Origin: an uncultured Ruminococcus sp.
GTDB taxonomy: Bacteria; Bacillota; Clostridia; Oscillospirales; Ruminococcaceae
Direction: 5' to 3'
Length of the DNA: 59,859 bases
NCBI RefSeq assembly: GCF_902762735.1
Contig: NZ_CACWPP010000010.1
Coordinates: forward strand, 1-59,859
The notes beneath the pieces were generated by a model. The model saw only the letters and a program-made list of their open reading frames with translations, was not told where the DNA came from and did no database searches. Position numbers and translations under genes: made by a program. Positions 1 to 7,443 of the stretch are shown here, piece by piece; within the stretch, counting starts at the first letter, position 1; each line of letters opens with the position of its first letter.

Positions 1-101
1 TCCCAATTTGGTTGTGTATTGTTCCCCCGCCGAAGGCGGGGGAACAATACGAAAGAACAGCCATTTTGTATCATCAGCAATACACATAAAAATTGGGAGT
101 A
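1..101 (+). repeat. R2 element, copy 1, carrying a GC hairpin
   Basis: The segment opens with TCCCAATTTGG and ends with AAAATTGGGAG, the inverted ends of the R2 family seen again near 19.7, 26.9 and 56.3 kb. Positions 18-48 form a perfect 14-bp hairpin around CCCCCGCC-GAA-GGCGGGGG, the same core that sits in the centre of R1 elements. The left flank lies outside the window, so any target duplication cannot be checked. Confidence 0.75.
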
Positions 102-104
102 TAC

Positions 105-140
105 CTTTATTCTCAGTGATGTCTTAAAGGGATAACCATA
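105..140. repeat. R1 terminal fragment beside R2
   Basis: The stretch ending TTAAAGGGATAACCATA matches one R1 terminus read in reverse (TTTAGCACACCA preceded by TATCCC). Together with R2 copy 1 it suggests an R1 element whose centre holds an R2 copy, as at 56.24-56.5 kb. The other R1 end is beyond the window. Confidence 0.5.
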
Positions 141-176
141 ATATATTAAATCGCATTGCTATATGGGAGTGAGAGA

Positions 177-815
177 ATGACCATCAAACAGAAAAAAGAA
201 CTGGCAGTACAGGCGATAGAACTTCTTGAAAAGCAGTATCCGGGCGCGGTCTGTTCACTTATCTACACCAAGCCCCACGAACTGCTGATAGCTACCAGAC
301 TTTCAGCCCAGTGTACCGATGCGCGGGTGAATATCGTCACGAAAGACCTGTTTGCAAAGTACAGGTCGATAGAAGAGTTTGCCGATGCCGACATAGCAGA
401 CATCGAAGAGATAGTCAAGCCCTGCGGTCTGTATAAGACAAAAGCGAAGTCCATCAAGGAGATGTGCATTCAGCTGAGGGACGGCTACAACAGCACGCTT
501 CCCGATACGCTGGAAGAACTTACCAAACTGAGCGGTATCGGGCGCAAGACTGCAAACCTCATAATGGGTGATATCTACCACAAGCCCGCAGTCGTCACCG
601 ATACCCACTGCATACGCATAACAGGCAGACTGGGGCTGGTGAAGAGCAAAGAACCTGCAAAGGTGGAAGCTGAACTTTGGAAAATTCTTCCTCCCGATAA
701 GAGCAGCGATTTCTGCCACAGGCTGGTGATGTTCGGGCGTGAATACTGCACAGCACGCAGTCCGAAATGCGGCGGCTGTCCCCTGCGGGAGATATGCCCG
801 TCAAAAGGCGAATAA
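177..815 (+). CDS. nth: Endonuclease III (DNA glycosylase/AP lyase)
   Basis: This is a base-excision repair enzyme that removes oxidised pyrimidines and nicks the abasic strand. The helix-hairpin-helix LSGIGRKTANLIMG lies at about residues 118-131 and carries the catalytic Lys. The catalytic Asp is in VTDTHCIRITGRLGL (about residue 141). The C-terminus has the [4Fe-4S] pattern C-X6-C-X2-C-X5-C (CTARSPKCGGCPLREIC). The 212-residue length fits the family. The ATG at 177 is chosen because GGGAGTGAG sits just upstream; the frame also runs back to a TTG at 156 without its own ribosome site. The gene ends in a clear terminator and looks monocistronic. Confidence 0.95.
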   Translation: MTIKQKKELAVQAIELLEKQYPGAVCSLIYTKPHELLIATRLSAQCTDARVNIVTKDLFAKYRSIEEFADADIADIEEIVKPCGLYKTKAKSIKEMCIQLRDGYNSTLPDTLEELTKLSGIGRKTANLIMGDIYHKPAVVTDTHCIRITGRLGLVKSKEPAKVEAELWKILPPDKSSDFCHRLVMFGREYCTARSPKCGGCPLREICPSKGE

Positions 816-839
816 TCGCTGAAAAAACGCACATAATCA

Positions 840-866
840 TACCGAGGGCGACCTCGGTATTTTTTT
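840..866 (+). terminator. Rho-independent terminator after nth
   Basis: The hairpin ACCGAGG-GCGA-CCTCGGT is followed by a T run. It ends exactly where the next reading frame begins. Confidence 0.85.
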
Positions 867-1175
867 ATGGAGGTGTTTTTTACGGAAAGCAAACTGACTG
901 AACTTCTCAGCCGCGACAGGGAGAGCCGCGAATTTTTCGCGAGCCTTTCACCCGAACTGAGGAAAATGCTGATGAAACAGAACATCGGGAATTTTCAGAC
1001 GCTTGAAAGGGCGGTGAACGAGTGCGGCGGGCGCACTTTCGCGGCGGCAGAGGTGTCGCACGGGCAGGCGGCTTCACCTGCCGAAAGCACAGGCGCAGTG
1101 CCGCGCGGTGCTGACCTCTCCGCCGATGAATGGCGGCGCTTCAACAGCGTGCAGGGCTTTGGCGGCAAGGCATAA
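867..1175 (+). CDS. Small hypothetical protein
   Basis: This is a 102-residue protein of unknown function. The N-terminal half is predicted helical (TELLSRDRESREFF, LSPELRKMLMKQNIGNFQTL). The C-terminal part is Ala/Gly-rich and ends SADEWRRFNSVQGFGGKA. Its ATG abuts the T run of the nth terminator. A strong GGAGGTG lies inside the frame at 869-875, with only GTG 873 or ACG 882 near it, so the true start is unclear. Translation may depend on terminator read-through or a promoter overlapping nth. I recognise no family with certainty. Codon usage matches its neighbours, and the frame ends just before a bidirectional terminator, which supports a real gene. Confidence 0.55.
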   Translation: MEVFFTESKLTELLSRDRESREFFASLSPELRKMLMKQNIGNFQTLERAVNECGGRTFAAAEVSHGQAASPAESTGAVPRGADLSADEWRRFNSVQGFGGKA

Positions 1176-1185
1176 GGTATGTAAA

Positions 1186-1210
1186 AAGCGCAGCTTTCGG
1201 GGCTGCGCTT
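1186..1210. terminator. Bidirectional terminator between convergent genes
   Basis: AAGCGCAGC and GCTGCGCTT form a 9-bp stem with A-rich and T-rich flanks. It separates the convergent 102-residue gene and the lipoprotein gene. Confidence 0.75.
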
Positions 1211-1216
1211 TCTGCT

Positions 1217-1594
1217 TTATTCAAAGATGTCGTCAACGACTTCCCTGCCTGTATCGAGGGTGTCGTCTATCACTTCACCGCCGCCGCTGATAACATCGTC
1301 GATGCCCTCACCCACACGGCTCATAACATCGTTCGAGTCGTCGCGGCGGGACGAGTTATCGCGCCTTTTGGACGACGTATCGCGCCTTGACGATGAGTCA
1401 TCTCGGCGGGAGCTTTCGGCGCGGCTCGTCGCCTTGCGGGAAGTCGCCGCAGTTTCGCGGGTGGTGGTCGCGGGGGCGCTTTCTTCGTAATTGCCCTGCT
1501 TGTAGTCAGAGTCGTTCCTGTCGCCCGCCGCGCAGGCTGTCACAACTGCCGCCGCAGACAGCGCACAGAGGGTCACTGCAAGATATTTCTTCAT
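1217..1594 (-). CDS. Small lipoprotein with Arg/Asp/Ser-rich repeats
   Basis: The 125-residue protein starts MKKYLAVTLCALSAAAV and has a lipobox VTAC, so it should be lipid-anchored outside the membrane. The middle is a low-complexity run of short units such as SRRDDSSSRRDTSSKRRD, which alternates basic and acidic charges. The tail contains VGEGIDDVISGGGEVIDD, weakly amphipathic. The ATG at 1594 is preceded by AAAGGAAAG; the open frame extends upstream to 1633 without an equally good start. No domain is recognised. The charged repeat could interact with wall polymers, but that is speculation. Confidence 0.7.
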   Translation of the reverse strand: MKKYLAVTLCALSAAAVVTACAAGDRNDSDYKQGNYEESAPATTTRETAATSRKATSRAESSRRDDSSSRRDTSSKRRDNSSRRDDSNDVMSRVGEGIDDVISGGGEVIDDTLDTGREVVDDIFE

Positions 1595-1714
1595 GGTGAT
1601 CTTTCCTTTCTTTGCCTTTGTTTGAAATTTCATGGCATAAATATTATTGACAGCCTTTCAGCGATTATGCGCATCAGCTGAAAATGGAAAGATATGAGAA
1701 AAAACTCAGTCAGC

Positions 1715-2038
1715 TTATTTTTTCCGCTTTTTGGGAGCGGGCAGGTCATCGGCTATGGCAGGCAGAAGTTCGCGCAGAAACTCTTTCGAGTCAGCATTTT
1801 CCACAAGCAGCATCTCTTTTGCGCCATCGTATGGCAGTTCCGGCGGCGCATCGGGCATCATCAGTGCGGCAGATCTTGTTTTTTTCACCAAAAAGCGGTC
1901 ATCATATATCCCGCCTACGACCTTCCCGCGACAGTATATGATGTACTCACCCATCATGGGTCTGTATGAGATCTCTTCCGTATCTGACAGCATTTCCAAA
2001 ATAAATTCAAGATAATGTTTGCTTGACGGCACAGCCAT
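1715..2038 (-). CDS. TfoX/Sxy N-terminal domain protein
   Basis: A protein of about 107 residues covers the TfoX N-terminal domain, with the typical YRPMMGEYIIYCRGKVVGGI, DDRFLVKKT and ELPYDGAKEMLLVE segments and a basic tail KKRKK. Full-length Sxy is a competence co-activator, whereas short stand-alone versions like this one are common in Firmicutes and of unknown role. GAGGTGA overlaps the ATG at 2038 and is better spaced for a GTG at 2032, which would give a protein beginning MPSSKHYLEF, the usual family start. The gene converges on the decarboxylase terminator side and stands alone. Confidence 0.85.
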   Translation of the reverse strand: MAVPSSKHYLEFILEMLSDTEEISYRPMMGEYIIYCRGKVVGGIYDDRFLVKKTRSAALMMPDAPPELPYDGAKEMLLVENADSKEFLRELLPAIADDLPAPKKRKK

Positions 2039-2062
2039 CACCTCACATTTCGCATTGTGAAA

Positions 2063-2109
2063 TAAAAAAACTGCGGGACTTCTGACAAAGCAGAAGCGCC
2101 GCAGTTTTG
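2063..2109. terminator. Bidirectional terminator after the decarboxylase genes
   Basis: AACTGCGG pairs with CCGCAGTT, with an inner CTTCTG/CAGAAG stem, an A run on one side and TTTT on the other. It serves the minus-strand decarboxylase genes. Confidence 0.75.
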
Positions 2110-2113
2110 AAAA

Positions 2114-3355
2114 TTACTTAACGATAGCCAGCAGAACGCCCGCAGCAACTGCCGAACCTATAACGCCCGCAACGTTCGGACCCATAGCGTGCATCAGCAG
2201 ATAGTTTGTGGGAACTTCTTCCTGTCCGACCTTCTGGGAAATTCTTGCCGCCATAGGAACAGCGGAAACGCCCGCAGAACCGATCAGAGGATTGATCTTG
2301 CCGCCCGAGACAACATACATCAGTTTGCCCAGCAGAATACCGCATGCAGTACCCAGCGAGAACGCAACTACGCCCAGCAGCATTACCTTGCCGAAGTCAA
2401 CGCTTATTACCTTGTCAGCCTGTGTGGTAGCACCAACGGTAACGCCCAGGAAAATCGTGATAATGTTCATCAGTTCGTTCTGTGCGGTCTTTACCAGACG
2501 GTCGCAGCAGCCGCTCTCCTTGAGCAGGTTGCCGAACATCAGCATACCTACCAGAGGTGCAGCAGACGGTATCATCAGCGCGATGATAAGAGTTACCAGT
2601 ACAGGGAATATCAGCTTTTCGAGCCTTGAAACAGGTCTCAGCTGACCCATTACTACCGAACGCTCCTTCTTTGTGGTCAGCGCCCTCATTATAGGAGGCT
2701 GAATGATAGGAACGAGTGCCATGTAGGTGTAAGCTGCCAGCGCGATAGTACCAACGGAGTTCGCACTGTTGGTGGTCAGCAGCTTGGAAGAAACGTAGAT
2801 GGAAGTAGGACCGTCAGCACCGCCGATGATAGCGATGGACGCGCAGTCAGCAGCACTCATGTTGAGGATAGCTGCGCCTACGAAAGTGAAGAAGATACCG
2901 CCCTGTGCAGCAGCACCCAGCAGGAAGCTCTTGGGAGAAGCTATCAGCGGGCCGAAGTCGGTCATCGCGCCGATGCCCAGGAATATCAGCGGAGGATATA
3001 TCTGGAGTTTTACGCCCATGTAGAGTATGTCCAGCAGACCTCCGTGTTCGAGTATCCGTTGATAGTCTATGTAGTGGTCATTGACCGTGCCTGCATCCTC
3101 TTTGAAATCGTCCACATAGTTCCAGAATTCGGGGTGGTACATCTCAGCGAAAGGCAGGTTAGTCAGCAGCATGCCGAATGATATGGGGAGCAGCAGCAGC
3201 GGCTCAAAGCCCTTTGCAACTGCCAGATACATGAACACGAATGAGATCAGTATCATTATGATATTTTTCCAGCCGCCGTCTGCAAAGAAGCCTGCAAAGC
3301 CCGATTCCTGAGCCAGCTGAGCCAGAGTGTCCAAAAACGATTGAATTATAGCCAT
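2114..3355 (-). CDS. Sodium-pumping decarboxylase beta subunit (OadB/MmdB/GcdB family)
   Basis: This 413-residue, highly hydrophobic protein is the membrane subunit that couples decarboxylation of a carboxybiotin to Na+ export in oxaloacetate, methylmalonyl-CoA or glutaconyl-CoA decarboxylases. The family signature GGADGPTSIYVSSKL lies near residue 178, and hydrophobic segments continue to the C-terminus, which ends VAAGVLLAIVK. Length matches the family. The gamma subunit gene lies 27 bp upstream on the same strand and probably shares its promoter near 3.9 kb. No alpha (carboxyltransferase) or separate biotin-carrier gene is in the window, so the substrate cannot be decided from here. Confidence 0.93.
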   Translation of the reverse strand: MAIIQSFLDTLAQLAQESGFAGFFADGGWKNIIMILISFVFMYLAVAKGFEPLLLLPISFGMLLTNLPFAEMYHPEFWNYVDDFKEDAGTVNDHYIDYQRILEHGGLLDILYMGVKLQIYPPLIFLGIGAMTDFGPLIASPKSFLLGAAAQGGIFFTFVGAAILNMSAADCASIAIIGGADGPTSIYVSSKLLTTNSANSVGTIALAAYTYMALVPIIQPPIMRALTTKKERSVVMGQLRPVSRLEKLIFPVLVTLIIALMIPSAAPLVGMLMFGNLLKESGCCDRLVKTAQNELMNIITIFLGVTVGATTQADKVISVDFGKVMLLGVVAFSLGTACGILLGKLMYVVSGGKINPLIGSAGVSAVPMAARISQKVGQEEVPTNYLLMHAMGPNVAGVIGSAVAAGVLLAIVK

Positions 3356-3382
3356 TTTAAAAGATCACGTTCCTTTCCAAAG

Positions 3383-3847
3383 CTAAAACGGGCGTGTGTT
3401 TTCCATAACGCCTGCGGCAGACCACGCCGACCTTCTCGGTTTGGCAGCCTTTACGCCTTTAAGCACAGGCTTTTTGCCGCTGCCTGCGTACATAGCCGAA
3501 AGTGCGCCCATTATCGCAGCCACTGTTTCCTCCTCTATGCCGTTTTCAACGACAGGTGCGGGAGCGGGTGCTGCGGGTGCTGCCTTGACCTCAGCCTCCG
3601 CTTTGGCAGCTTTTGCCTTAGCCTCAGCTTCAGCCTTTGCTTTGGCTTTTGCCTCTGCGCTTTTGTTGATGCCCTCAAAAATCTTGCCGTAGAGCGTGAC
3701 CAGTACGATCAGAATTATCAGACCGATGAAAACCACCGAGATACCTGTTATTACAACAGATGCGATGGTCTCACCGCCGAGATCCGTCTGATCGGGCGGG
3801 ATATTGCTCGATAGCAGCTGAGCCAGTGTGAATTGTAAACCACTCAT
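3383..3847 (-). CDS. Sodium-pumping decarboxylase gamma subunit (OadG family)
   Basis: The 154-residue protein has one N-terminal membrane helix (about residues 27-51, IASVVITGISVVFIGLIIL). An Ala/Lys/Glu-rich linker of AEAKAKA-type repeats and a Pro/Ala stretch follow. The conserved C-terminal segment is IEEETVAAIMGALSAMYAG, and it ends RRSAWSAAGVMENTRPF. That C-terminus is typical of Firmicute OadG proteins that anchor the alpha subunit to the beta channel. It is the first gene of the two-gene unit, with a TTGTAA-N17-TATAAT promoter about 40 bp upstream of its start. The linker resembles the flexible arm that normally precedes a biotinyl domain, but no MKM biotinylation motif is present. 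Confidence 0.88.
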   Translation of the reverse strand: MSGLQFTLAQLLSSNIPPDQTDLGGETIASVVITGISVVFIGLIILIVLVTLYGKIFEGINKSAEAKAKAKAEAEAKAKAAKAEAEVKAAPAAPAPAPVVENGIEEETVAAIMGALSAMYAGSGKKPVLKGVKAAKPRRSAWSAAGVMENTRPF

Positions 3848-3886
3848 ATAAAAACTCCTCCGAAAATTATTTTAACATACATATTG

Positions 3887-3915
3887 ATTATACACCACTT
3901 CCCCAAAAATTACAA
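3887..3915 (-). promoter_or_regulatory. Promoter of the decarboxylase gamma-beta genes
   Basis: On the minus strand, TTGTAA and TATAAT are separated by 17 bp and the -10 has a TG extension. The start of the gamma-subunit gene is about 40 bp downstream. Confidence 0.7.
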
Positions 3916-3999
3916 GTACTTTTCAGCAACTTTTTATTTTTTTTAATATTTTTATGAAAGTTGACAACAAAGCACAAGTCCTGAGGGACGAACAGCCCA

Positions 4000-4234
4000 T
4001 AGCAATCCGCCTTAAAATTCAGACAAAATCCAGTCACAAAATCCATAGATCCGAGCTTTTGCGACTGGATTTTGTGAAATTAAATATGACTATTACTTTA
4101 GCACACCAACTAAAAATGCGGTAAACAAAAGGATAATTGAGCGCCCCATATTTTTCCCCCGCCTGCGGCGGGGGAAAAATATACGCCAAGAACCGTCAGG
4201 GGGATAATCATAAATTTAAATAGTTGGATTGCTA
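4000..4234 (+). repeat. R3 element interrupted by an R1 insertion
   Basis: The outer parts (4000-4085 and 4212-4234) together match the uninterrupted 99-bp R3 copy at 56005-56103 read in reverse. The ends are the inverted repeat TAGCAATCC / GGATTGCTA. The inner dyad ACAAAATCCAGTC / GACTGGATTTTGT carries a compensatory A:T in place of the G:C seen in the other copy. R1 lies between, with near-identical AAATTAAAT and AAATTTAAAT on its two sides. Confidence 0.8.
4086..4211 (+). mobile_element. R1 element, copy A, right arm deleted
   Basis: It begins ATGACTATTACTTTAGCACA and ends GGGATAATCAT. The central hairpin at 4148-4182 has perfect 16-bp arms, ATATTTTTCCCCCGCC and its complement, around TGC. 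The right arm is shorter than in full copies (the section between AAGAACC and the terminus is lost). It is inserted in R3. Confidence 0.8.
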
Positions 4235-4368
4235 TTGAAAATCTCCGCGCAGCACACAGACTTCGTGTGCGTATGATATGCTTATGCACCGCAAATGCGC
4301 ACTTTTTCCACAGCAGGTTGCGAAGTGTGCTTAATGGGTGAAAGAATAATGAAAGTTGGGCGCTCTGC

Positions 4369-4397
4369 TTGAAAAAAAGGCGGGTTTATGCTATAAT
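4369..4397 (+). promoter_or_regulatory. Promoter of the Ser/Thr kinase gene
   Basis: TTGAAA and TATAAT are separated by exactly 17 bp. The expected start of transcription is about 35 bp before the ATG at 4440. Confidence 0.8.
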
Positions 4398-4439
4398 GTT
4401 TGTGATAAACGGGAAAGTAAACGAATCGGGGGGAAGAGT

Positions 4440-6878
4440 ATGAAAGATATTGGCGAGAGACTGACTTCCTATGAGCCGCTGTGGGAGAACTGGTACAAAG
4501 ACTGCTATCTGGGCAGCGGCGGTTCGGGCAAAGTGTACAAATTCAGACAGGAGCTTTACGGGCAGGTGAGGTACTGTGCGGTAAAGGCACTTTCGATCAT
4601 ACCCGACAGGAGCGTGAATGTCACACGCGAGAGCCGTGAGCAGGAAATGGACGAGCGCAAGGAGCAGGTCTCAAAAGAGATACAGAATATGTACCTGCTG
4701 GGCGACAAGCCGCATCTTGTACACTGCATAAACCATACCTACCGTGATTTCACCAACGACGACGGCGAGGTGATAGGCTTCGATGTAATGATACAGATGG
4801 AGTACTATAAGACCCTGACCGAGTACATAAACGAAAAAGGAGTGCTGGCACCCTCAGAGATAGAAAAGCTGGCGCGGGATATAGGCACGGCACTTCTGGC
4901 GATGCAGGAGAAAAACATGCTGCACCGCGACATAAAGCCCGACAATATCTATGTTGACGACAACGGCGAGTTCTATCTGGGAGATTTTGGCATAGCTAAG
5001 CAGACACAGTCGGCGAGCTTTGCGACTTTTGTGGGCACACAGCCGTTCATGGCACCCGAGGTGTGGAACGCAAGAACACCCAATGAACAGCACTACGGCG
5101 CGGCGGCTGATATTTATTCGCTGGGCATAACGCTCTACTATCTGCTGAACGGCAACCGTCTGCCGATGGTGAAAAGCGGCGACAACCGCAACGCCATTGA
5201 CAGCGCCATTTTTGGGCGGCTCAGCGGAAAGGTGTTCGATGAGCCCGAGAACGGCAGTGAAAAGCTGAAAAAAGCGGTCATGCGGTGCTGTGCTTTCGAC
5301 CCTGCCGACCGCATACAGTCGGCGAAAGAATTTCTGGCGGCACTTGATAACAGCGAAAGCTCCGATGAAAACACGGATAAGCCGCAGGAAGGCGGTGACA
5401 GCGATAAGGGCGATAAAGCTCTGCCTGCACCGATCATAAAAAATAACGGCGGGAAAGTGAAGGAAACTCCGCCCGAGAAATTCGATATAACCGACAGCGT
5501 ATTCATAAGACCGGGCGACCCTGCGGACGAATTTGTGGTAAGACCTGCGCCCGCAAAGCCCGAAAGGAGACCCGTCCGTCCGCAGAAACAGCACTCAGGA
5601 GCGAATGCGGAGAACGGCAGGAGCGGCAATAAACAGCCGCAAAAAACACGGAAACAGGCAAAAGCCCCAAAGGAACAGCCTCAGCTCTCAAAGGCGACAA
5701 AAAGGGCTGCGCTGACCATCGGGCTGACTCTTTGTTTCATACTGGGCATCGGTGCGCTGTTTTTCACAAAGACCATCTGCCTGCACAGCTGGTCGGCGGC
5801 AACTTGCACAAGACCGTCAACATGCACAAAATGCGGCAAGACGCGCGGCACGACTGCCGACCACACATTTGAGCCCGCAACATGTGCCCACCCCAGACGA
5901 TGCACGGTCTGCGGCTTGGAAGACGGCGAAAAGCTCCCGCATACCTTTATGCAAGCCACCTGTACGATGCCCAAGACATGCTCTGTCTGCGGAAAGACAG
6001 AGGGTGAGGCGATCGGGCACAAGTGGAAGGAAGCTACCTGCGAAGAACCTCAGTACTGCGAAGTCTGCGGGCTGGTGGGCAAGGACGCGACAGGTCACAA
6101 GTGGAAAGAAGCTACCTGCACAAAGCCAAAGACATGCACTGTCTGCAAGGCGACTGAGGGCGAACCCATCGGTCACAAGTGGAAAGCTGCCACCTGCACT
6201 GAGCCTGAGACTTGCGAGAACTGCGGCGAGACCAAAGGCAAGGCGCTGGGCCACACTTGGGTGAGCGCTACGCTCACAACGCCAAAGACATGCTCGGTAT
6301 GCGGTGCAACTGAGGGCAAAGCGCTGGACTACACTGACAAGGGGACGATGTTCGTAAATACGGGCGGTGACTCGCTGGCGCTGAGAGAAGAGAAGTCATC
6401 ATCATCAAAACAGCTGGCGCTGATACCCGACTGCACCGAGATAAAAGTGTGGTACACGGGAAGCTATGCGTGGTACTATGCACTCTATGACAACACTTAC
6501 GGCTATGTGAACTCCAGCTACCTTTCGGCAAAAGACCCCATGCTGGGCGACGGCACGGTGACGGGCTGGAATGAGAAAAGCCTCGACTCGCTGGAGATAA
6601 ATGTGACCTCTGCCGAGATAAAGAACGGCAGACTGACCGTCAGCCTGAGTGTATACAATGATGAGACCGACTTCGCATGGCCTGATCTGTACGTTTACTA
6701 CAACGGTTCGGAAAAGGCAAACGGCAACTACATCGACATGAAGAGCGTTATCGTAACGCCGTATGTTACACGCAATATCACCGTAAGTACGAAGGTCGGG
6801 AATGATTTCAGCAGAAGCAGTCTCAAAAACATAGTTGTGGTGGACAGCGACGGAAACAAGGTCATGCTTGAACCTTAG
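4440..6878 (+). CDS. Membrane Ser/Thr protein kinase with extracytoplasmic Cys/His repeats
   Basis: The 812-residue protein has an N-terminal Hanks-type kinase domain: glycine loop LGSGGSGKVYKF (residues 24-35), HRDIKPDN (about 162), DFG (about 182) and FMAPE (about 205). A charged, Pro-rich linker leads to one membrane helix (about 421-442). Outside lie seven repeats of about 26 residues with the pattern H-x-[WF]-x3-T-C-x5-C-x2-C (447-630), then an SH3-like domain and a beta-rich C-terminus. The seventh repeat has lost its first Cys (ATL instead of ATC). The ATG at 4440 has GGGGGGAAG upstream and a consensus promoter. Each repeat could bind a metal through Cys/His, so the outer part may sense metal, redox state or wall; this is inference. 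A PP2C phosphatase is encoded separately at 38 kb. Confidence 0.93.
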   Translation: MKDIGERLTSYEPLWENWYKDCYLGSGGSGKVYKFRQELYGQVRYCAVKALSIIPDRSVNVTRESREQEMDERKEQVSKEIQNMYLLGDKPHLVHCINHTYRDFTNDDGEVIGFDVMIQMEYYKTLTEYINEKGVLAPSEIEKLARDIGTALLAMQEKNMLHRDIKPDNIYVDDNGEFYLGDFGIAKQTQSASFATFVGTQPFMAPEVWNARTPNEQHYGAAADIYSLGITLYYLLNGNRLPMVKSGDNRNAIDSAIFGRLSGKVFDEPENGSEKLKKAVMRCCAFDPADRIQSAKEFLAALDNSESSDENTDKPQEGGDSDKGDKALPAPIIKNNGGKVKETPPEKFDITDSVFIRPGDPADEFVVRPAPAKPERRPVRPQKQHSGANAENGRSGNKQPQKTRKQAKAPKEQPQLSKATKRAALTIGLTLCFILGIGALFFTKTICLHSWSAATCTRPSTCTKCGKTRGTTADHTFEPATCAHPRRCTVCGLEDGEKLPHTFMQATCTMPKTCSVCGKTEGEAIGHKWKEATCEEPQYCEVCGLVGKDATGHKWKEATCTKPKTCTVCKATEGEPIGHKWKAATCTEPETCENCGETKGKALGHTWVSATLTTPKTCSVCGATEGKALDYTDKGTMFVNTGGDSLALREEKSSSSKQLALIPDCTEIKVWYTGSYAWYYALYDNTYGYVNSSYLSAKDPMLGDGTVTGWNEKSLDSLEINVTSAEIKNGRLTVSLSVYNDETDFAWPDLYVYYNGSEKANGNYIDMKSVIVTPYVTRNITVSTKVGNDFSRSSLKNIVVVDSDGNKVMLEP

Positions 6879-7014
6879 ACTTTACAGTGGTCTGCGTAGC
6901 TGATGCGGCATGCGGCGTGCGACGTCAGCCGCAGGGACATATGACGCGAAAGGGAGCGGGTCTGCTGATGCTTAACAGTCAGTCAATATATTTAAAATAA
7001 TTTGTCAAAAGGTA

Positions 7015-7043
7015 TTGCAATTAATGAAATTATATGTTATAAT
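7015..7043 (+). promoter_or_regulatory. Promoter of the SPFH/TPM cluster
   Basis: TTGCAA and TATAAT are separated by 17 bp, about 65 bp before the TTG start at 7108. Confidence 0.7.
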
Positions 7044-7107
7044 ATTAAAGTAAGATATTGAACAAATCAATTTCTTTAATGTAATTTCTGTGAACGGAGG
7101 GATAAGG

Positions 7108-7362
7108 TTGAGTGCCTTGTTTCGGTCTTATATGGTCAATCTCCTGCATGACCTGTGGGGAGCGATACCTGCGGTGATACTGCTGGTACTGCACCGTTTT
7201 CCGGGTGTGCCGCTGTGGTTCTTCTGGGTGGCGCTGGCAGGGTGGCTGGTCATAGTCGGCACGATGACGGTGCTTATGCACCTGATAGATTCTCAGCCCT
7301 ATCTGCCGCAGAAACAAAATTCAGATCCCTGCTCAAAAAAAGGTACGGGTCGTCGGATATGA
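7108..7362 (+). CDS. Small membrane protein, hypothetical
   Basis: The 84-residue protein has two hydrophobic stretches (DLWGAIPAVILLVLHRF and WFFWVALAGWLVIVGTMTVL) followed by a polar, basic tail KKGTGRRI. I recognise no family. A TTG start at 7108 is chosen because GGAGGG sits 6 bp upstream; the frame also runs back to a GTG at 7090 that lies before this ribosome site. It precedes the SPFH gene by 81 bp with no terminator between them, so it may belong to the same membrane-associated transcription unit. Confidence 0.6.
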   Translation: MSALFRSYMVNLLHDLWGAIPAVILLVLHRFPGVPLWFFWVALAGWLVIVGTMTVLMHLIDSQPYLPQKQNSDPCSKKGTGRRI

Positions 7363-7443
7363 AGAGGTAAATAATGGGCTTTATGCCCCGAATATAATAT
7401 CTGTAAAAATATAATATCAATCATTTTCAAGGAGGGTCTATCT

